Positions 24,642-33,983 of a stretch of DNA of 64,000 nucleotides are shown here, piece by piece. A model generated the notes under the pieces. It was not told the DNA's origin. It did not search any database and saw only the letters and a program-made list of their open reading frames with translations. Both the position numbers and the translations under genes were made by a program. Position 1 is the first letter of the stretch, and each line of letters starts with the position of its first letter. The DNA comes from Lachnospiraceae bacterium (lineage in GTDB: Bacteria > Bacillota > Clostridia > Lachnospirales > Lachnospiraceae), in NCBI GenBank assembly GCA_015258065.1, contig JABZIZ010000005.1, positions 62,001 to 126,000 on the forward strand. The letters run 5' to 3'.

Positions 24642-25658
24642 TTACAATCCCTTCTGTATTTCCTGCACGATTCGCAAGTCGTCCTCACCAAAATCAGCTT
24701 TGTTGATCCAAATGACCTCTTTTTCACGACGGAACCAGGTCAGTTGACGTTTGGCAAAATGTCTTGTGTTTTGCTTAATTCGTAAGACTGCCCTTTCCCG
24801 CGAACATTTTCCCGCGAAGAAATCCGCCATTTCCCGATATCCCAGCCCCTGCATGGATGTCATTTGGTCACTTAGAGCGAGGGAGGAATCGACAATTTGC
24901 AGCGGCACCGTTTCCTTTTGCATCTGTTCGCTTGCAGCCCTGGAACCATCCTGCCGGTAGGTACCTTCCAGCAGAGAACGCACCTCTCCTTCCAGCCCTC
25001 TTTCCATCATTTCCTCCACACGACGATCGATTTTCTCATATAAGAGGGCACGTTCCCTGGTGAGCACAAAGTAATGAAACTGGTAAGGAGAGGTTTTTTC
25101 ACGCTGTCTCCGATTGTGTTCCGAAATTTTTTCTCCGGTCAGATCATAATATTCCAGCGCACGGATTACCCTTTTGACATTGCCGAAGGGAATCGCCTCT
25201 GCCGCCTCTTCATCGACTTTGCGCAACATCTCGTGCAAGGCTTCTTTCCCTCTTTCCTCGCAAATTTTGGAATAATGATTCCTTAGGGACAGATCTTCCT
25301 TCCCTTCACTAAAATCAATATCGTAGAGCAGCGCCTGAATATAGAAGCCGGTTCCCCCTACGATAATCGGTATTCTTCCCCGATGCAGGATTGCTTCCAC
25401 CGCTTCTTTTGCAAACTTTTGGAACATGGTCACATTGAAGGATTCCGTGGGATCTAAAATATCAATCAGATGATGGGGCACGCCGTCCATTTCCTGTTTC
25501 GTAATCTTATCCGTTCCGATATTCATATATCGATACACCTGCATCGAGTCGGCAGAGATGATTTCTCCTCCGATCTTTTTGGCAAGTTCAATGGAACATT
25601 TCGTTTTTCCGACAGCGGTAGGGCCGGTGAGAACAATCAATGGTTTTTTATTTGTCAT
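24642..25658 (-). CDS. miaA: tRNA dimethylallyltransferase
   Basis: 338 residues. Adds a dimethylallyl group to N6 of A37 in tRNAs reading UNN codons. Seen: P-loop LTGPTAVGKTKCSIELAK, the ADSMQVYRYMNIGTDK segment, GGTGFYIQALL and a C-terminal zinc-less RQLTWFRRE tail. ATG 25658 overlaps the mutL stop by four bases. MiaB, which modifies the MiaA product, is encoded 12 kb away in the same direction. Confidence 0.96.
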   Translation of the reverse strand: MTNKKPLIVLTGPTAVGKTKCSIELAKKIGGEIISADSMQVYRYMNIGTDKITKQEMDGVPHHLIDILDPTESFNVTMFQKFAKEAVEAILHRGRIPIIVGGTGFYIQALLYDIDFSEGKEDLSLRNHYSKICEERGKEALHEMLRKVDEEAAEAIPFGNVKRVIRALEYYDLTGEKISEHNRRQREKTSPYQFHYFVLTRERALLYEKIDRRVEEMMERGLEGEVRSLLEGTYRQDGSRAASEQMQKETVPLQIVDSSLALSDQMTSMQGLGYREMADFFAGKCSRERAVLRIKQNTRHFAKRQLTWFRREKEVIWINKADFGEDDLRIVQEIQKGL

Positions 25659-27712
25659 GACACAATTCGTTTGAATTTTTTATCCAGTTCATATTTACTC
25701 ATGGAAATAATCGTCGGCCTTCCGTGCGGACAATTGTAGGGATTCTCCAGTGTCAGCAATTCGTCAATCAGCGCCTCTATTTCTGCATGGTTCATGGCCG
25801 TATTTCCCTTGACCGAAGCCTTGCATGCCATGGAAGCAATTTTTTCTACAATCAGAGAAAAATCCCCCCTCACATGTTCCTCCGCAAGATCATCAATGAT
25901 GGATAAAAAGAGTTCTTTTTCCCCATGTCCATATAAATCCACCGGAACGGCTCGAATGGCGTAGGTATGCGCACCGAAAGGCTCCAGTTCGAAACCGAGG
26001 GAATTGAAGTGCTCCTGATATTCTAAAAGAAGAGCCTCTTCCGCCGCGGTAAGGGTAACCAGAATCGGCTGTGACAAAATCTGTGCATCCGGTTCGTGAT
26101 TCGCATATCTTTTCATCATCCGTTCATAATTGACTTTTTCATGGGCCGCATGTTGATCGATCAGAAACATTTTATCCTCAAACGTCACGATCCAATAAGT
26201 ATCAAAAACCTGTCCGATGATTTTGTACGCGGAACGATTTTTAACGGAGAGCATTTTATCGTCAAAAATCTCCAACTGTACATTCTTTTCAATAATCACC
26301 TGACGATCCCGATGAATGATGCCGGATTTCGAAGAATTTTCTCCCGGAGAATGGATGCCGGGCAGTACGCGTCCTTCCGGAATTTTTCCGCCTTCTTTCG
26401 TCTCCTTCTCCTGAAACCAGTCCTCAATTCCTTCCTTTTCCGCTGGTTGTCCCTGCGAGTCCTCTCCTTTTGCCTCCTCCTTTTGGAGAATCTCTTTTCC
26501 TGTCTCCTCCTTTTGGAGTGCCTCTTTTCCTGCCTCCTCCTTCTGAAGGGCCTCTTTTCCTGTCTCGTCTTCCGGAAGCAGCTCTTTTTGCGAAAAACCT
26601 TCGAACAGGGACGGGGTCTCTTCCAGCCGATTCACTTCAAAGGGTTGCGGATAAGGAACCGGATGCAACAGGGGATTGATTTTATCTTTTTTCTCTTCCT
26701 CCAGCGCCACATTGGGAATCATCTCATGGATGCGGGAAACTTCTGCCACCGAGCGACGAATAAATTCATATAATGCGTCCGGCTCGTGAAAGCGAACCTC
26801 CATTTTAGAAGGATGTGCATTCACATCCACCAGATCGGTGGAAAGCTCTATAAACAGAACCGCAAAGGGAAAGCGGTGTTGCATCAGATATTGTTGATAT
26901 CCTTCCTCTAATGCACGCGAAAGCAGTTTGTTCCTTACATACCTTCCGTTTACAAAAAACAGCTCCTGGTTTCGATTGGCCCGGTTGACTACCGGTTCTC
27001 CCAGGAAACCGTGCAGCATCACTCCATCCCCCTTCACATGGACGGGGATTAAGGAATTGGCAATCTCTCTTCCATAAATACGATAAATCAACTCTTTTAA
27101 ATTACCGCTACCGGAAGAAGAAAAAACCTCTTTTTGATCGCTCACCAGGTGGAAGGCAATGTGGGGATTATCCAGTGCAAGCTTTTCCATCAGATCGCCC
27201 ACCAGGGCCCCTTCACTTCGTGGTTTCCTCAGAAATTTTTTTCTTGCGGGCGTATTGTAAAATAGACGGCGTACCATGACACTGGTTCCGGAAGGGGCTC
27301 CCACTTCCTCCATTCCCTCTTCCTTCGAGCCGTCCATCAAATAACGCACCCCTATCAGGGCGTCTTTTGGTTTTGTGATCATTTCCACTTCTGCCACGGC
27401 GGCAATCGAAGAAAGCGCCTCTCCTCGAAAACCCAGAGAAGAGATGGCAAACAGATCCGCTGCGCTTCTGATCTTACTGGTTGCATGTGAAAAAAAGGCT
27501 TTTCTCACCTGCGTCTTTTCGATCCCCGATCCATTATCTGTCACCCGAATCAAGGAGGTTCCTCCTTCTCTTATTTCCACTGTAATGAGGGTGGACCCGG
27601 CATCAATTGCATTCTCCACCAACTCTTTCACCACACTGGCCGGATTTTCAATCACCTCTCCTGCGGCAATCTGATCGATGGTATTTTTGTCCAGTTGAAT
27701 GATTTCTGCCAT
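25655..27712 (-). CDS. mutL: DNA mismatch repair endonuclease MutL
   Basis: 685 residues. GHKL ATPase domain with ELVENAIDAGST, DNGSGI and GFRGEALSSI; a variable charged linker (about residues 345-490); and a C-terminal nuclease domain with DQHAAHEKVNYE and NPYNCPHGRP, which makes it the nicking type of MutL found outside enterobacteria. The linker contains about 10-residue repeats (GKEALQKEE). Start ATG 27712 is set by GAGAGG; the 21 codons before it to 27775 look non-coding. Downstream of mutS. Confidence 0.97.
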   Translation of the reverse strand: MAEIIQLDKNTIDQIAAGEVIENPASVVKELVENAIDAGSTLITVEIREGGTSLIRVTDNGSGIEKTQVRKAFFSHATSKIRSAADLFAISSLGFRGEALSSIAAVAEVEMITKPKDALIGVRYLMDGSKEEGMEEVGAPSGTSVMVRRLFYNTPARKKFLRKPRSEGALVGDLMEKLALDNPHIAFHLVSDQKEVFSSSGSGNLKELIYRIYGREIANSLIPVHVKGDGVMLHGFLGEPVVNRANRNQELFFVNGRYVRNKLLSRALEEGYQQYLMQHRFPFAVLFIELSTDLVDVNAHPSKMEVRFHEPDALYEFIRRSVAEVSRIHEMIPNVALEEEKKDKINPLLHPVPYPQPFEVNRLEETPSLFEGFSQKELLPEDETGKEALQKEEAGKEALQKEETGKEILQKEEAKGEDSQGQPAEKEGIEDWFQEKETKEGGKIPEGRVLPGIHSPGENSSKSGIIHRDRQVIIEKNVQLEIFDDKMLSVKNRSAYKIIGQVFDTYWIVTFEDKMFLIDQHAAHEKVNYERMMKRYANHEPDAQILSQPILVTLTAAEEALLLEYQEHFNSLGFELEPFGAHTYAIRAVPVDLYGHGEKELFLSIIDDLAEEHVRGDFSLIVEKIASMACKASVKGNTAMNHAEIEALIDELLTLENPYNCPHGRPTIISMSKYELDKKFKRIVS
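26462..26575 (-). repeat. 30-bp in-frame tandem repeats in the mutL linker
   Basis: Copies at 26492-26521 and 26522-26551, with partial copies on both sides, encode (E)TGKEALQKEE, EAGKEALQKEE, ETGKEILQKEE. The unit (10 codons) can change number without breaking the frame, so it is a likely length polymorphism. Confidence 0.75.
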
Positions 27713-27771
27713 TTTCCTCTCCCGGAAGGATCCATGTGACTCTACAATTTTTTTGTCCTGTCTCCATCCTC

Positions 27772-30495
27772 TCAAATTCGATTGCGAAGATCGTTCTGTA
27801 ATTTATACAGCGTATTTAAAGCCTCGATCGGTGTCATCGCAGTCACATCCATTTCCTGTAATTCTCGAATCACCTCTGCGTCTTTTACCGTATCAGAAAA
27901 AGACATTTGATTCAAATCCACCTCATCATAATGCCTGACTTTTTTAGAAGAAGACTGCGTTTTGACTTTGATCATTTTGATCGTCTGTGCTATATCGTTT
28001 TCGGATAGTTTCTTTGCAATTTCTTTGGCCCTATCAATTACCAAATCCGGAACGCCGGCCAGTTTTGCTACCTGGATTCCATAACTTTTATCCGCTCCTC
28101 CTCTTATGATTTTTCGAAGGAAAACAATCTGATCGCCTCTTTCTTTTACCGCAATACAATAATTATTGACATTATCGATCTTTCCCTCCAGCTCGGTGAG
28201 CTCATGATAATGCGTGGCAAATAGCGTTCTGGCTCCCAGATAGTTACGGTTTGCGATATGCTCTACGACCGCCCAGGCAATGGACAGACCATCGTAGGTG
28301 GAAGTACCACGTCCAATTTCATCCAAAATGAGCAGCGAATTCGGTGTAGCGTTTCTAAGAATATTGGCCACCTCGTTCATCTCCACCATGAAGGTGGACT
28401 GCCCGCTTCCCAGATCATCGGAGGCTCCGACTCTGGTGAAAATGCGGTCTGTAATCCCTATGTGGGCACTTTTTGCCGGTACAAAACTTCCGATCTGTGC
28501 CATTAAGACAATGAGCGCCGTCTGCCTCATATAGGTGGACTTACCCGCCATATTGGGCCCTGTGATGATAGAAACGGCATTCTTGTTTTGATCCAGCAAA
28601 GTGTCGTTATCAATAAAACTCTCACACGCCTCCATCATCCTCTCTACAACCGGATGCCGCCCTTCCCGAATGTCCAAAAGGCCGTCCGTAGCAATTTCAG
28701 GCTTGATATATCGATCATGCTCCGCCACATAGGCCAGAGAAGCATACACATCTAAATGCGCCACAGCCTTGGCCGTTTTCTGAATCCTCTCTGTTTCTCT
28801 GCCGACCCGCTCCCTGAGATTACAGAAAATCTCGTATTCCATCGCATGCAACTTTTCCTGTGCATTTAAAATTTCATCTTCCAGCTCTTTTAATTTCGGC
28901 GTGGTAAAACGCTCACAGTTGGTCAGTGTTTGACGTCTGATAAAATCATCAGGAACCAGTTCTTTTTGAGAATTCGTCACCTCAAAGGAATAGCCGAAAT
29001 TGTTGCTGAACTTGATCCGAAGATTTTTGATCCCTGTACGGGTCCTCGTTTCTTCTTCAAGATCCGCCAGCCACTGCTTGCCGTTCATCGCTACCTCACG
29101 GAAGTGGTCCACCTCCTGGTGATAGCCTTTTCGAATCATCCCTCCCTCTCTCGGGGAAAGCGGGGGCTCTTCTACCAGAGCGGAGGAAATCAGCTCTTCA
29201 ATATCCTCTAGCACGTCTAGCGCCTTACTTAAGCGTTCCATTGCCGGGCAGGATTCTGCATCCTTCAGCGCCGTTTTAATTCCCGGAAGAAGTCGAAGCG
29301 AATTTCCAAAAGCGACCATATCTCTTGGCCCCGCGGTACGATAGCTGATCCTGGCTAAAAGTCTCTCTAAGTCATAGACTCCAGTCAGATATTCACGAAT
29401 CTCCTCTCTGCACAAGGCCTGTTCCTTTAAAAAAGAAACTGCCGATAGCCTCTCTTCCATCTGAGCCGTATCAATCAGAGGTTGTTCCACGAAGGAGCGC
29501 AAAAGTCTCGCTCCCATTGCCGTTTTTGTTTTATCTAATACCCAGAGAAGCGTTCCTCTTTTCTTTTTATCCCGTAGGGTTTCCGTTAGTTCCAGATTTC
29601 TTCTGGTCGCCGAATCCAAAAGCATATAGTGACTTGCCACATAAGGGTGCAGCTGCGTCAGATTGGACAGTTCCGTCTTCTGTACCCGTTTCAAATAGCC
29701 AAGAAGGGCGCCAGCGGCAAGTGTGCCATTTGGAAAATCTTCGATCCCAAGGCCAATGGTTGAAGAGGTATGAAAATGGTCCGTCAAGGACCTCCTGCAC
29801 GATTCTGCTCCAAAATCGAGAGGATCCAGAGGGTAGACCGTCGTTTCATATTTCTCTTTCAGTTCTGTCTCCGATATTCCGTCACTGAGAAAGGAAACAT
29901 TGCAAATCAGTTCTGAAGGTTGGAATTTTGCAATCTCGTCCCGAATTTCCTGCACGGAACGGACTTCAGTCAAATGGAAATCACCAGTGGTTACATCACA
30001 GACGGCAATTCCACTGGCAGGGGAATGAAAAAAAACGCACATAATATAGTTGTTTTTTGTCTCTTCGAGCGATTGCATATTCAGCGTTGTGCCCGGTGTG
30101 ACCACCCGAATCACATCCCGCTTCACAATTCCCTTTGCCTGCTTCGGATCTTCCAGTTGCTCACAAATAGCAACTTTATAACCCCTTTGCACGAGCCTTG
30201 TCAGATAGCTCTCCGCCGCATGAAAGGGAACTCCACACATAGGCGCCCTCTGTTCCAGCCCGCAAGATTTTCCTGTCAGTGTTAATTCCAATTCTCTGGA
30301 AACTGTCACCGCATCTTCAAAGAACATTTCATAAAAATCACCCAGACGGTAAAAAAGAATGCAATCGGGATAGTTTTTCTTCATCAGAAGGTAATGTTGC
30401 ATCATGGGAGAAACTTCTTCTTCCGGAACCCCGGACGTCAAAAGATCGCTTAATTTTTCTCCCTTATGCATGACTTCGATTGCTTCCATTGTCAT
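27772..30495 (-). CDS. mutS: DNA mismatch repair protein MutS
   Basis: 907 residues. Mismatch-binding domain with FYEMFFEDA near the start (the Phe-x-Glu wedge), connector, lever and clamp, then the ATPase with GPNMAGKSTYMRQ, Walker B-type LLILDEIGRGTSTYDG and the final helix-turn-helix. ATG 30495 has GGAG eight bases upstream; GTG 30504 overlaps psd. The gene order mutS-mutL-miaA is conserved in Clostridia. Confidence 0.97.
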   Translation of the reverse strand: MTMEAIEVMHKGEKLSDLLTSGVPEEEVSPMMQHYLLMKKNYPDCILFYRLGDFYEMFFEDAVTVSRELELTLTGKSCGLEQRAPMCGVPFHAAESYLTRLVQRGYKVAICEQLEDPKQAKGIVKRDVIRVVTPGTTLNMQSLEETKNNYIMCVFFHSPASGIAVCDVTTGDFHLTEVRSVQEIRDEIAKFQPSELICNVSFLSDGISETELKEKYETTVYPLDPLDFGAESCRRSLTDHFHTSSTIGLGIEDFPNGTLAAGALLGYLKRVQKTELSNLTQLHPYVASHYMLLDSATRRNLELTETLRDKKKRGTLLWVLDKTKTAMGARLLRSFVEQPLIDTAQMEERLSAVSFLKEQALCREEIREYLTGVYDLERLLARISYRTAGPRDMVAFGNSLRLLPGIKTALKDAESCPAMERLSKALDVLEDIEELISSALVEEPPLSPREGGMIRKGYHQEVDHFREVAMNGKQWLADLEEETRTRTGIKNLRIKFSNNFGYSFEVTNSQKELVPDDFIRRQTLTNCERFTTPKLKELEDEILNAQEKLHAMEYEIFCNLRERVGRETERIQKTAKAVAHLDVYASLAYVAEHDRYIKPEIATDGLLDIREGRHPVVERMMEACESFIDNDTLLDQNKNAVSIITGPNMAGKSTYMRQTALIVLMAQIGSFVPAKSAHIGITDRIFTRVGASDDLGSGQSTFMVEMNEVANILRNATPNSLLILDEIGRGTSTYDGLSIAWAVVEHIANRNYLGARTLFATHYHELTELEGKIDNVNNYCIAVKERGDQIVFLRKIIRGGADKSYGIQVAKLAGVPDLVIDRAKEIAKKLSENDIAQTIKMIKVKTQSSSKKVRHYDEVDLNQMSFSDTVKDAEVIRELQEMDVTAMTPIEALNTLYKLQNDLRNRI

Positions 30496-30500
30496 AAGAT

Positions 30501-31340
30501 TCACTCCGGTTTCTTACATCCAGTTTCCAATTTTTCTCCCACGGCCTGACCAAGACGAACGGGCACCTCTCTTCCTTCCAAAGACGCCTTCCGGATATTC
30601 GGAAAAATATTTACCCTATTTTTTTGCAGAAGAACAATAATGGTCGAGCCACCATAAAGGAAGCATCCTTTTTCCTCTCCTCTGGAAAAAGAATACCTCC
30701 GATGATAATTACGAATTTTTCCGACCAGCATCGCCCCCACTTCCACCTGAACAACTTTTCCAAAATGTGCCGTGTGCATGAGAGTATACTCGCGACAGTT
30801 TTCCGTAAAAACAGGGATCTCCCGCAAGGCGATGGGGCGTACGGTATGCAAAACACCGGGGATAAAGATATTGTCTTCTTTCCACCCGTCGTCCAGATAG
30901 AAATATCTGTGGTAATGCTGCACACACAACCGGTAAACCAGACAGGTTCCCCCTTCAAACTCCTTCGCCAGCGCCGTGTTCTGCAACAAAGCTTCCACCG
31001 TATACCGACTTTGTTTAATGGGAAGAACCGTGGTTTGCCGAATCTCCCAGACACTGAGCAGTCCGTCACAAGGCGCAACCAGTGATGATGCCCTCCGGTC
31101 CACCGGCCTTTTCTCCGGCTTGAGTTTACGGGTAAAACAATCATTGAAGGAACGAAAATCTGTCTGTTCGCATTCCTTCAGCTCAATATGATTTTTTTTC
31201 ACGAACGGATGAATCAAAGGAACGGACAGAGGAGAATCCAAGAATTTACCAACGAAAACAGAGAAGGGCCTCCAAGTCAGAAATTGCAACAGCAAACGTC
31301 CCGGCGCGGTTTTATATAAAAACAGCAGCTCTCTTCCCAT
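30501..31340 (-). CDS. psd: Phosphatidylserine decarboxylase
   Basis: 279 residues. The pyruvoyl-forming motif is GGST (in FLYGGSTIIVLL near the C-terminus), where self-cleavage before Ser makes the cofactor; VAPCDGLL and the RLCVQHYHRYFY His residues are typical. It makes phosphatidylethanolamine from phosphatidylserine. ATG 31340 follows GGGGG by seven bases. Adjacent to pssA, which supplies its substrate. Confidence 0.94.
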   Translation of the reverse strand: MGRELLFLYKTAPGRLLLQFLTWRPFSVFVGKFLDSPLSVPLIHPFVKKNHIELKECEQTDFRSFNDCFTRKLKPEKRPVDRRASSLVAPCDGLLSVWEIRQTTVLPIKQSRYTVEALLQNTALAKEFEGGTCLVYRLCVQHYHRYFYLDDGWKEDNIFIPGVLHTVRPIALREIPVFTENCREYTLMHTAHFGKVVQVEVGAMLVGKIRNYHRRYSFSRGEEKGCFLYGGSTIIVLLQKNRVNIFPNIRKASLEGREVPVRLGQAVGEKLETGCKKPE

Positions 31341-31380
31341 ATACAATCCCCCGCTTTTGCTGTCTTTTTCCTTCAGAAAA

Positions 31381-32088
31381 TCAATGAATATGCCTTACCA
31401 GCAGCAGTGCAAGAAGCAGAATCAGTGCCTCTACGGCACCAATTCCCACCATAATCCAAACACCGCATACGCCGGGCTTTTTGACCTGAATCTTAGACAC
31501 AAAAAGGAAACCGGTAACGAGGAGCGCAAGATAATAAATCGGTGTAATATCAAAGGGCAGAATATACTGTAAGAGCATAATGGAGGGAAAGATAAGAGCA
31601 GCAGAGGTTACCGGCAAACCGATATACGTTTTTCGACAGCCGCCCTCCGTTTTCTGCCTTTCTTCTTCCATTACATTAAAATATGCAAGCCGAATCAAAG
31701 CGGCAAGCACATAAAACATCAAAATAAAAAGAATCAGAATGGAAACCGCCCGGTCCCCCCCCAGTCCAAAAAACGAGAACCGGGAAATGCCGTAAATCTG
31801 CGGTCCCACCGTAGAAATCGCTTCTCCAATGCACGCGGGCAAGACTCCAAAAGCCACCAAATCCGCCAAAGAATCAATTTGAATTCCAAAAGCCTTTTCT
31901 GCCGGGGAACGATCTTTTTTGGTCCTTGCGACTCGTCCATCAAAAGCATCGCAAAGACCGCTTAGCATGAGAAAGAAAACGCCCAAATAGGGATGCCCTG
32001 CTGCATGCAGCGAAATACAGATTCCCGCTACTGCGGACAGGAGGGAGAGATATGTAAGCCAAACCGTATAATCGTAAAACCCTAACAT
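31381..32088 (-). CDS. pssA: CDP-diacylglycerol--serine O-phosphatidyltransferase
   Basis: 235 residues with several membrane segments. The CDP-alcohol phosphotransferase signature is complete: DAFDGRVAR followed eight residues later by Gly and IDSLAD. It makes phosphatidylserine from CDP-diacylglycerol and serine. It starts one base after the flippase-like gene upstream ends and lies just before psd, so the pair forms a phosphatidylethanolamine route. Confidence 0.93.
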   Translation of the reverse strand: MLGFYDYTVWLTYLSLLSAVAGICISLHAAGHPYLGVFFLMLSGLCDAFDGRVARTKKDRSPAEKAFGIQIDSLADLVAFGVLPACIGEAISTVGPQIYGISRFSFFGLGGDRAVSILILFILMFYVLAALIRLAYFNVMEEERQKTEGGCRKTYIGLPVTSAALIFPSIMLLQYILPFDITPIYYLALLVTGFLFVSKIQVKKPGVCGVWIMVGIGAVEALILLLALLLVRHIH

Positions 32089-32089
32089 T

Positions 32090-33130
32090 TTATGATCTCT
32101 TTCTGCTTAATATAAAATAATAAGCCGCATAACCGATCGCAACCGTGAATCCACTAAGCAAAACACATATATAAAAAGATAAACTCCTGCTTAGAAGTTC
32201 CAGACGAACTGCACTGGATTTTGACATCATATCACGAAATCCATCCAGCATCAAATAATCTGCTACCCCCATTCCTCCCGGAACAGGAACTGTGTTGGAG
32301 CCGATGGCAACCATGCTCTGTATCGTCCAAATGGGAAAAACGTCCTTTGGGTCGCCCCCCGTTGCCAGAAAAACAAAAGCCGTAACGGATATTTGAGAGA
32401 CGCGCTGTGCCAGATTCCAGAGATACGCTCCGACCAGTGCCATTTTGGAACCGGCCATCTGTCCAACACTCTCATGATAAGCTTCAATTCTCTTTTCGTA
32501 CTTTGCAATCCAAGCCTTCGGCTTTCTAAGCAGGCGCAGCTTAGAAAGCAGGTAAGCCGTTTTGTGCACCAGAATGTTCAGGATCTGCCGGTGAAATAGC
32601 AGCAATAAAAAGAAAATGGCAAAAAGAACCAGCACAAAGGACCCGAGCAAAATAAGTCCTCTGGAGAGGAGGTTGAAATGGAAAAAAATTTCCGGTGCGG
32701 TCACCAGGCAAAGAAGACCCACTGTCAAAATTCCAAGCGTATACATGACAAGATTCATCACCAGCACCGCTGTCGTTACGGAAAGAGGGATTCCACTTTT
32801 TTTCATGAAATAGGCGCTTGCAGGTTGCCCCCCCGAGGCGGATGGAGTGATGGCAGAAAAGAACACATCTCCTGCCGAGAACAAAAAACCCTGTATCGCA
32901 TTTCTTTTATAACCGACACTATGCAGGAGGCAAAGAAGGGCGCCACCTTCACAACAGATAAAGCCGAGCATCGCAAAAATGGACATGACCACCCATTTTT
33001 TGTCGGCAGAAAGCACAATTTCTTTCAGATCATGGAGTGAAAGGCTGTCTGCCTGTGACAAAACGGCAGAGATGCTGAGTACTGCAAGTAGAATTGCGAT
33101 AAAAAACCAGATTATTTTCTTCTTGTCCAT
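32090..33130 (-). CDS. Lysylphosphatidylglycerol-synthase-TM / UPF0104 family membrane protein (flippase-like)
   Basis: 346 residues, about eight membrane segments. It carries the family pattern FFSAITPSASGGQPASAYFM and PVPGGMGVADYLML, as in the flippase domain of MprF, but lacks the C-terminal aminoacyl-transfer domain. It probably moves a lipid across the membrane. Start ATG 33130; TTG 33139 is possible. It overlaps the PAP2-like gene by 19 bases. Confidence 0.85.
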   Translation of the reverse strand: MDKKKIIWFFIAILLAVLSISAVLSQADSLSLHDLKEIVLSADKKWVVMSIFAMLGFICCEGGALLCLLHSVGYKRNAIQGFLFSAGDVFFSAITPSASGGQPASAYFMKKSGIPLSVTTAVLVMNLVMYTLGILTVGLLCLVTAPEIFFHFNLLSRGLILLGSFVLVLFAIFFLLLLFHRQILNILVHKTAYLLSKLRLLRKPKAWIAKYEKRIEAYHESVGQMAGSKMALVGAYLWNLAQRVSQISVTAFVFLATGGDPKDVFPIWTIQSMVAIGSNTVPVPGGMGVADYLMLDGFRDMMSKSSAVRLELLSRSLSFYICVLLSGFTVAIGYAAYYFILSRKRS

Positions 33131-33801
33131 TGATCCCAATGCTCCATGCGCTGATATATTTGTTCAAAGCCTCGTCTGCGTGTGACAAGAATACCGATCT
33201 CAAAAAAAGCAATTCCACCTAAAATATCCATTAGAACATGCTGTTTGACTAAAACGACCGAAAGACAGACCAGAAACGTCATGATCGTGGTTAGCCACGC
33301 ATACCATTTTCCGATCTTTTTCTGCGCAAAGGCCGTTCTTGTACAGAACCAGCTTTCCAAAACGTGAATCGAAGGGAATAAGTTGACCGGTGCATCCATT
33401 TGATAAACCCATCTGGTCACCCACTCTGCCACTCCGGTCCCAATCACCCGGGGCCGCAGAATGGTGGAAGGAATCAAAATAAAACAGCCAAAAGTCAAAA
33501 TCTTCGCAAACAACTCTGCACTCAGATATCGATAACAAAATGATTTGCTCTCTCTGCCACAGATGAGGAAACCAATGATCCACTGTAAATAAGCACCTAG
33601 GTAAATAAAAATAAAGCCCGGAATAAACGGAATCTCCCTGTCCAGCGGAAGAGATAAATCATGGAAGGTGAAATAACCTTTTAAAGACTGAATCCCTATA
33701 TACCCAACAAAATTGAACGAAAGATTCAACAAAAGAGCCGGAATCGCATAAGACGGCAGAAGACTCTTGAATCGTTTTCGAAGCGGATGAATTTCTTTCA
33801 A
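33112..33801 (-). CDS. PAP2-like membrane phosphatase / phosphotransferase (AUR1-type motif)
   Basis: 229 residues from TTG 33801. Six membrane segments. The active-site pattern reads NLFPSIHVLESW followed by VLVKQHVLMDILGG, i.e. PS(I)H plus HxxxD, as in inositol-phosphorylceramide-synthase-like PAP2 proteins rather than the PSGH of typical phosphatases. Substrate unknown; a lipid headgroup role fits the neighbouring psd/pssA/flippase genes. The longest frame (TTG 33855) begins upstream of the predicted start of transcription, so an internal TTG with AGAGGAAG is preferred. Confidence 0.8.
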   Translation of the reverse strand: MKEIHPLRKRFKSLLPSYAIPALLLNLSFNFVGYIGIQSLKGYFTFHDLSLPLDREIPFIPGFIFIYLGAYLQWIIGFLICGRESKSFCYRYLSAELFAKILTFGCFILIPSTILRPRVIGTGVAEWVTRWVYQMDAPVNLFPSIHVLESWFCTRTAFAQKKIGKWYAWLTTIMTFLVCLSVVLVKQHVLMDILGGIAFFEIGILVTRRRGFEQIYQRMEHWDQWTRRK

Positions 33802-33857
33802 GCTGGCTCTCTTCCTCTGTAGATGTCTCTTTCTCCTCTGTAGAAGCAACGCCAATT

Positions 33858-33866
33858 ATTGTAGCA
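33858..33866 (-). promoter_or_regulatory. Extended -10 promoter of the lipid operon
   Basis: Minus strand TGCTACAAT: TG extension plus TACAAT (33863-33858). It would drive the PAP2-like, flippase, pssA and psd genes, and possibly mutS-mutL. Confidence 0.5.
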
Positions 33867-33927
33867 TCTATTTGTACTTTTTACACCTGTTTTTTCCTAT
33901 CCCCTGCACGGATCCACCCCGTCATAC

Positions 33928-33957
33928 TAAAAAAAGTGTGTTCTAAAAAGAACACAC
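33928..33957 (-). terminator. Strong intrinsic terminator after tcdA
   Basis: Minus strand GTGTGTTCT / AGAACACAC (nine pairs, four-base loop, 33957-33936) followed by seven Ts (33935-33929). It ends the DnaJ-tcdA transcript. Confidence 0.85.
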
Positions 33958-33983
33958 CGTCGCTCCTCTGTTTTGTTTTGTCT

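Noticed and set aside
26096..26773. 225-residue plus-strand frame
   Set aside because: Antisense to mutL; its low-complexity Leu/Phe pattern is the complement of the Glu/Lys-rich linker repeats.
30611..31144. 177-residue minus-strand frame
   Set aside because: Lies inside psd in another frame; psd has a full set of family motifs.
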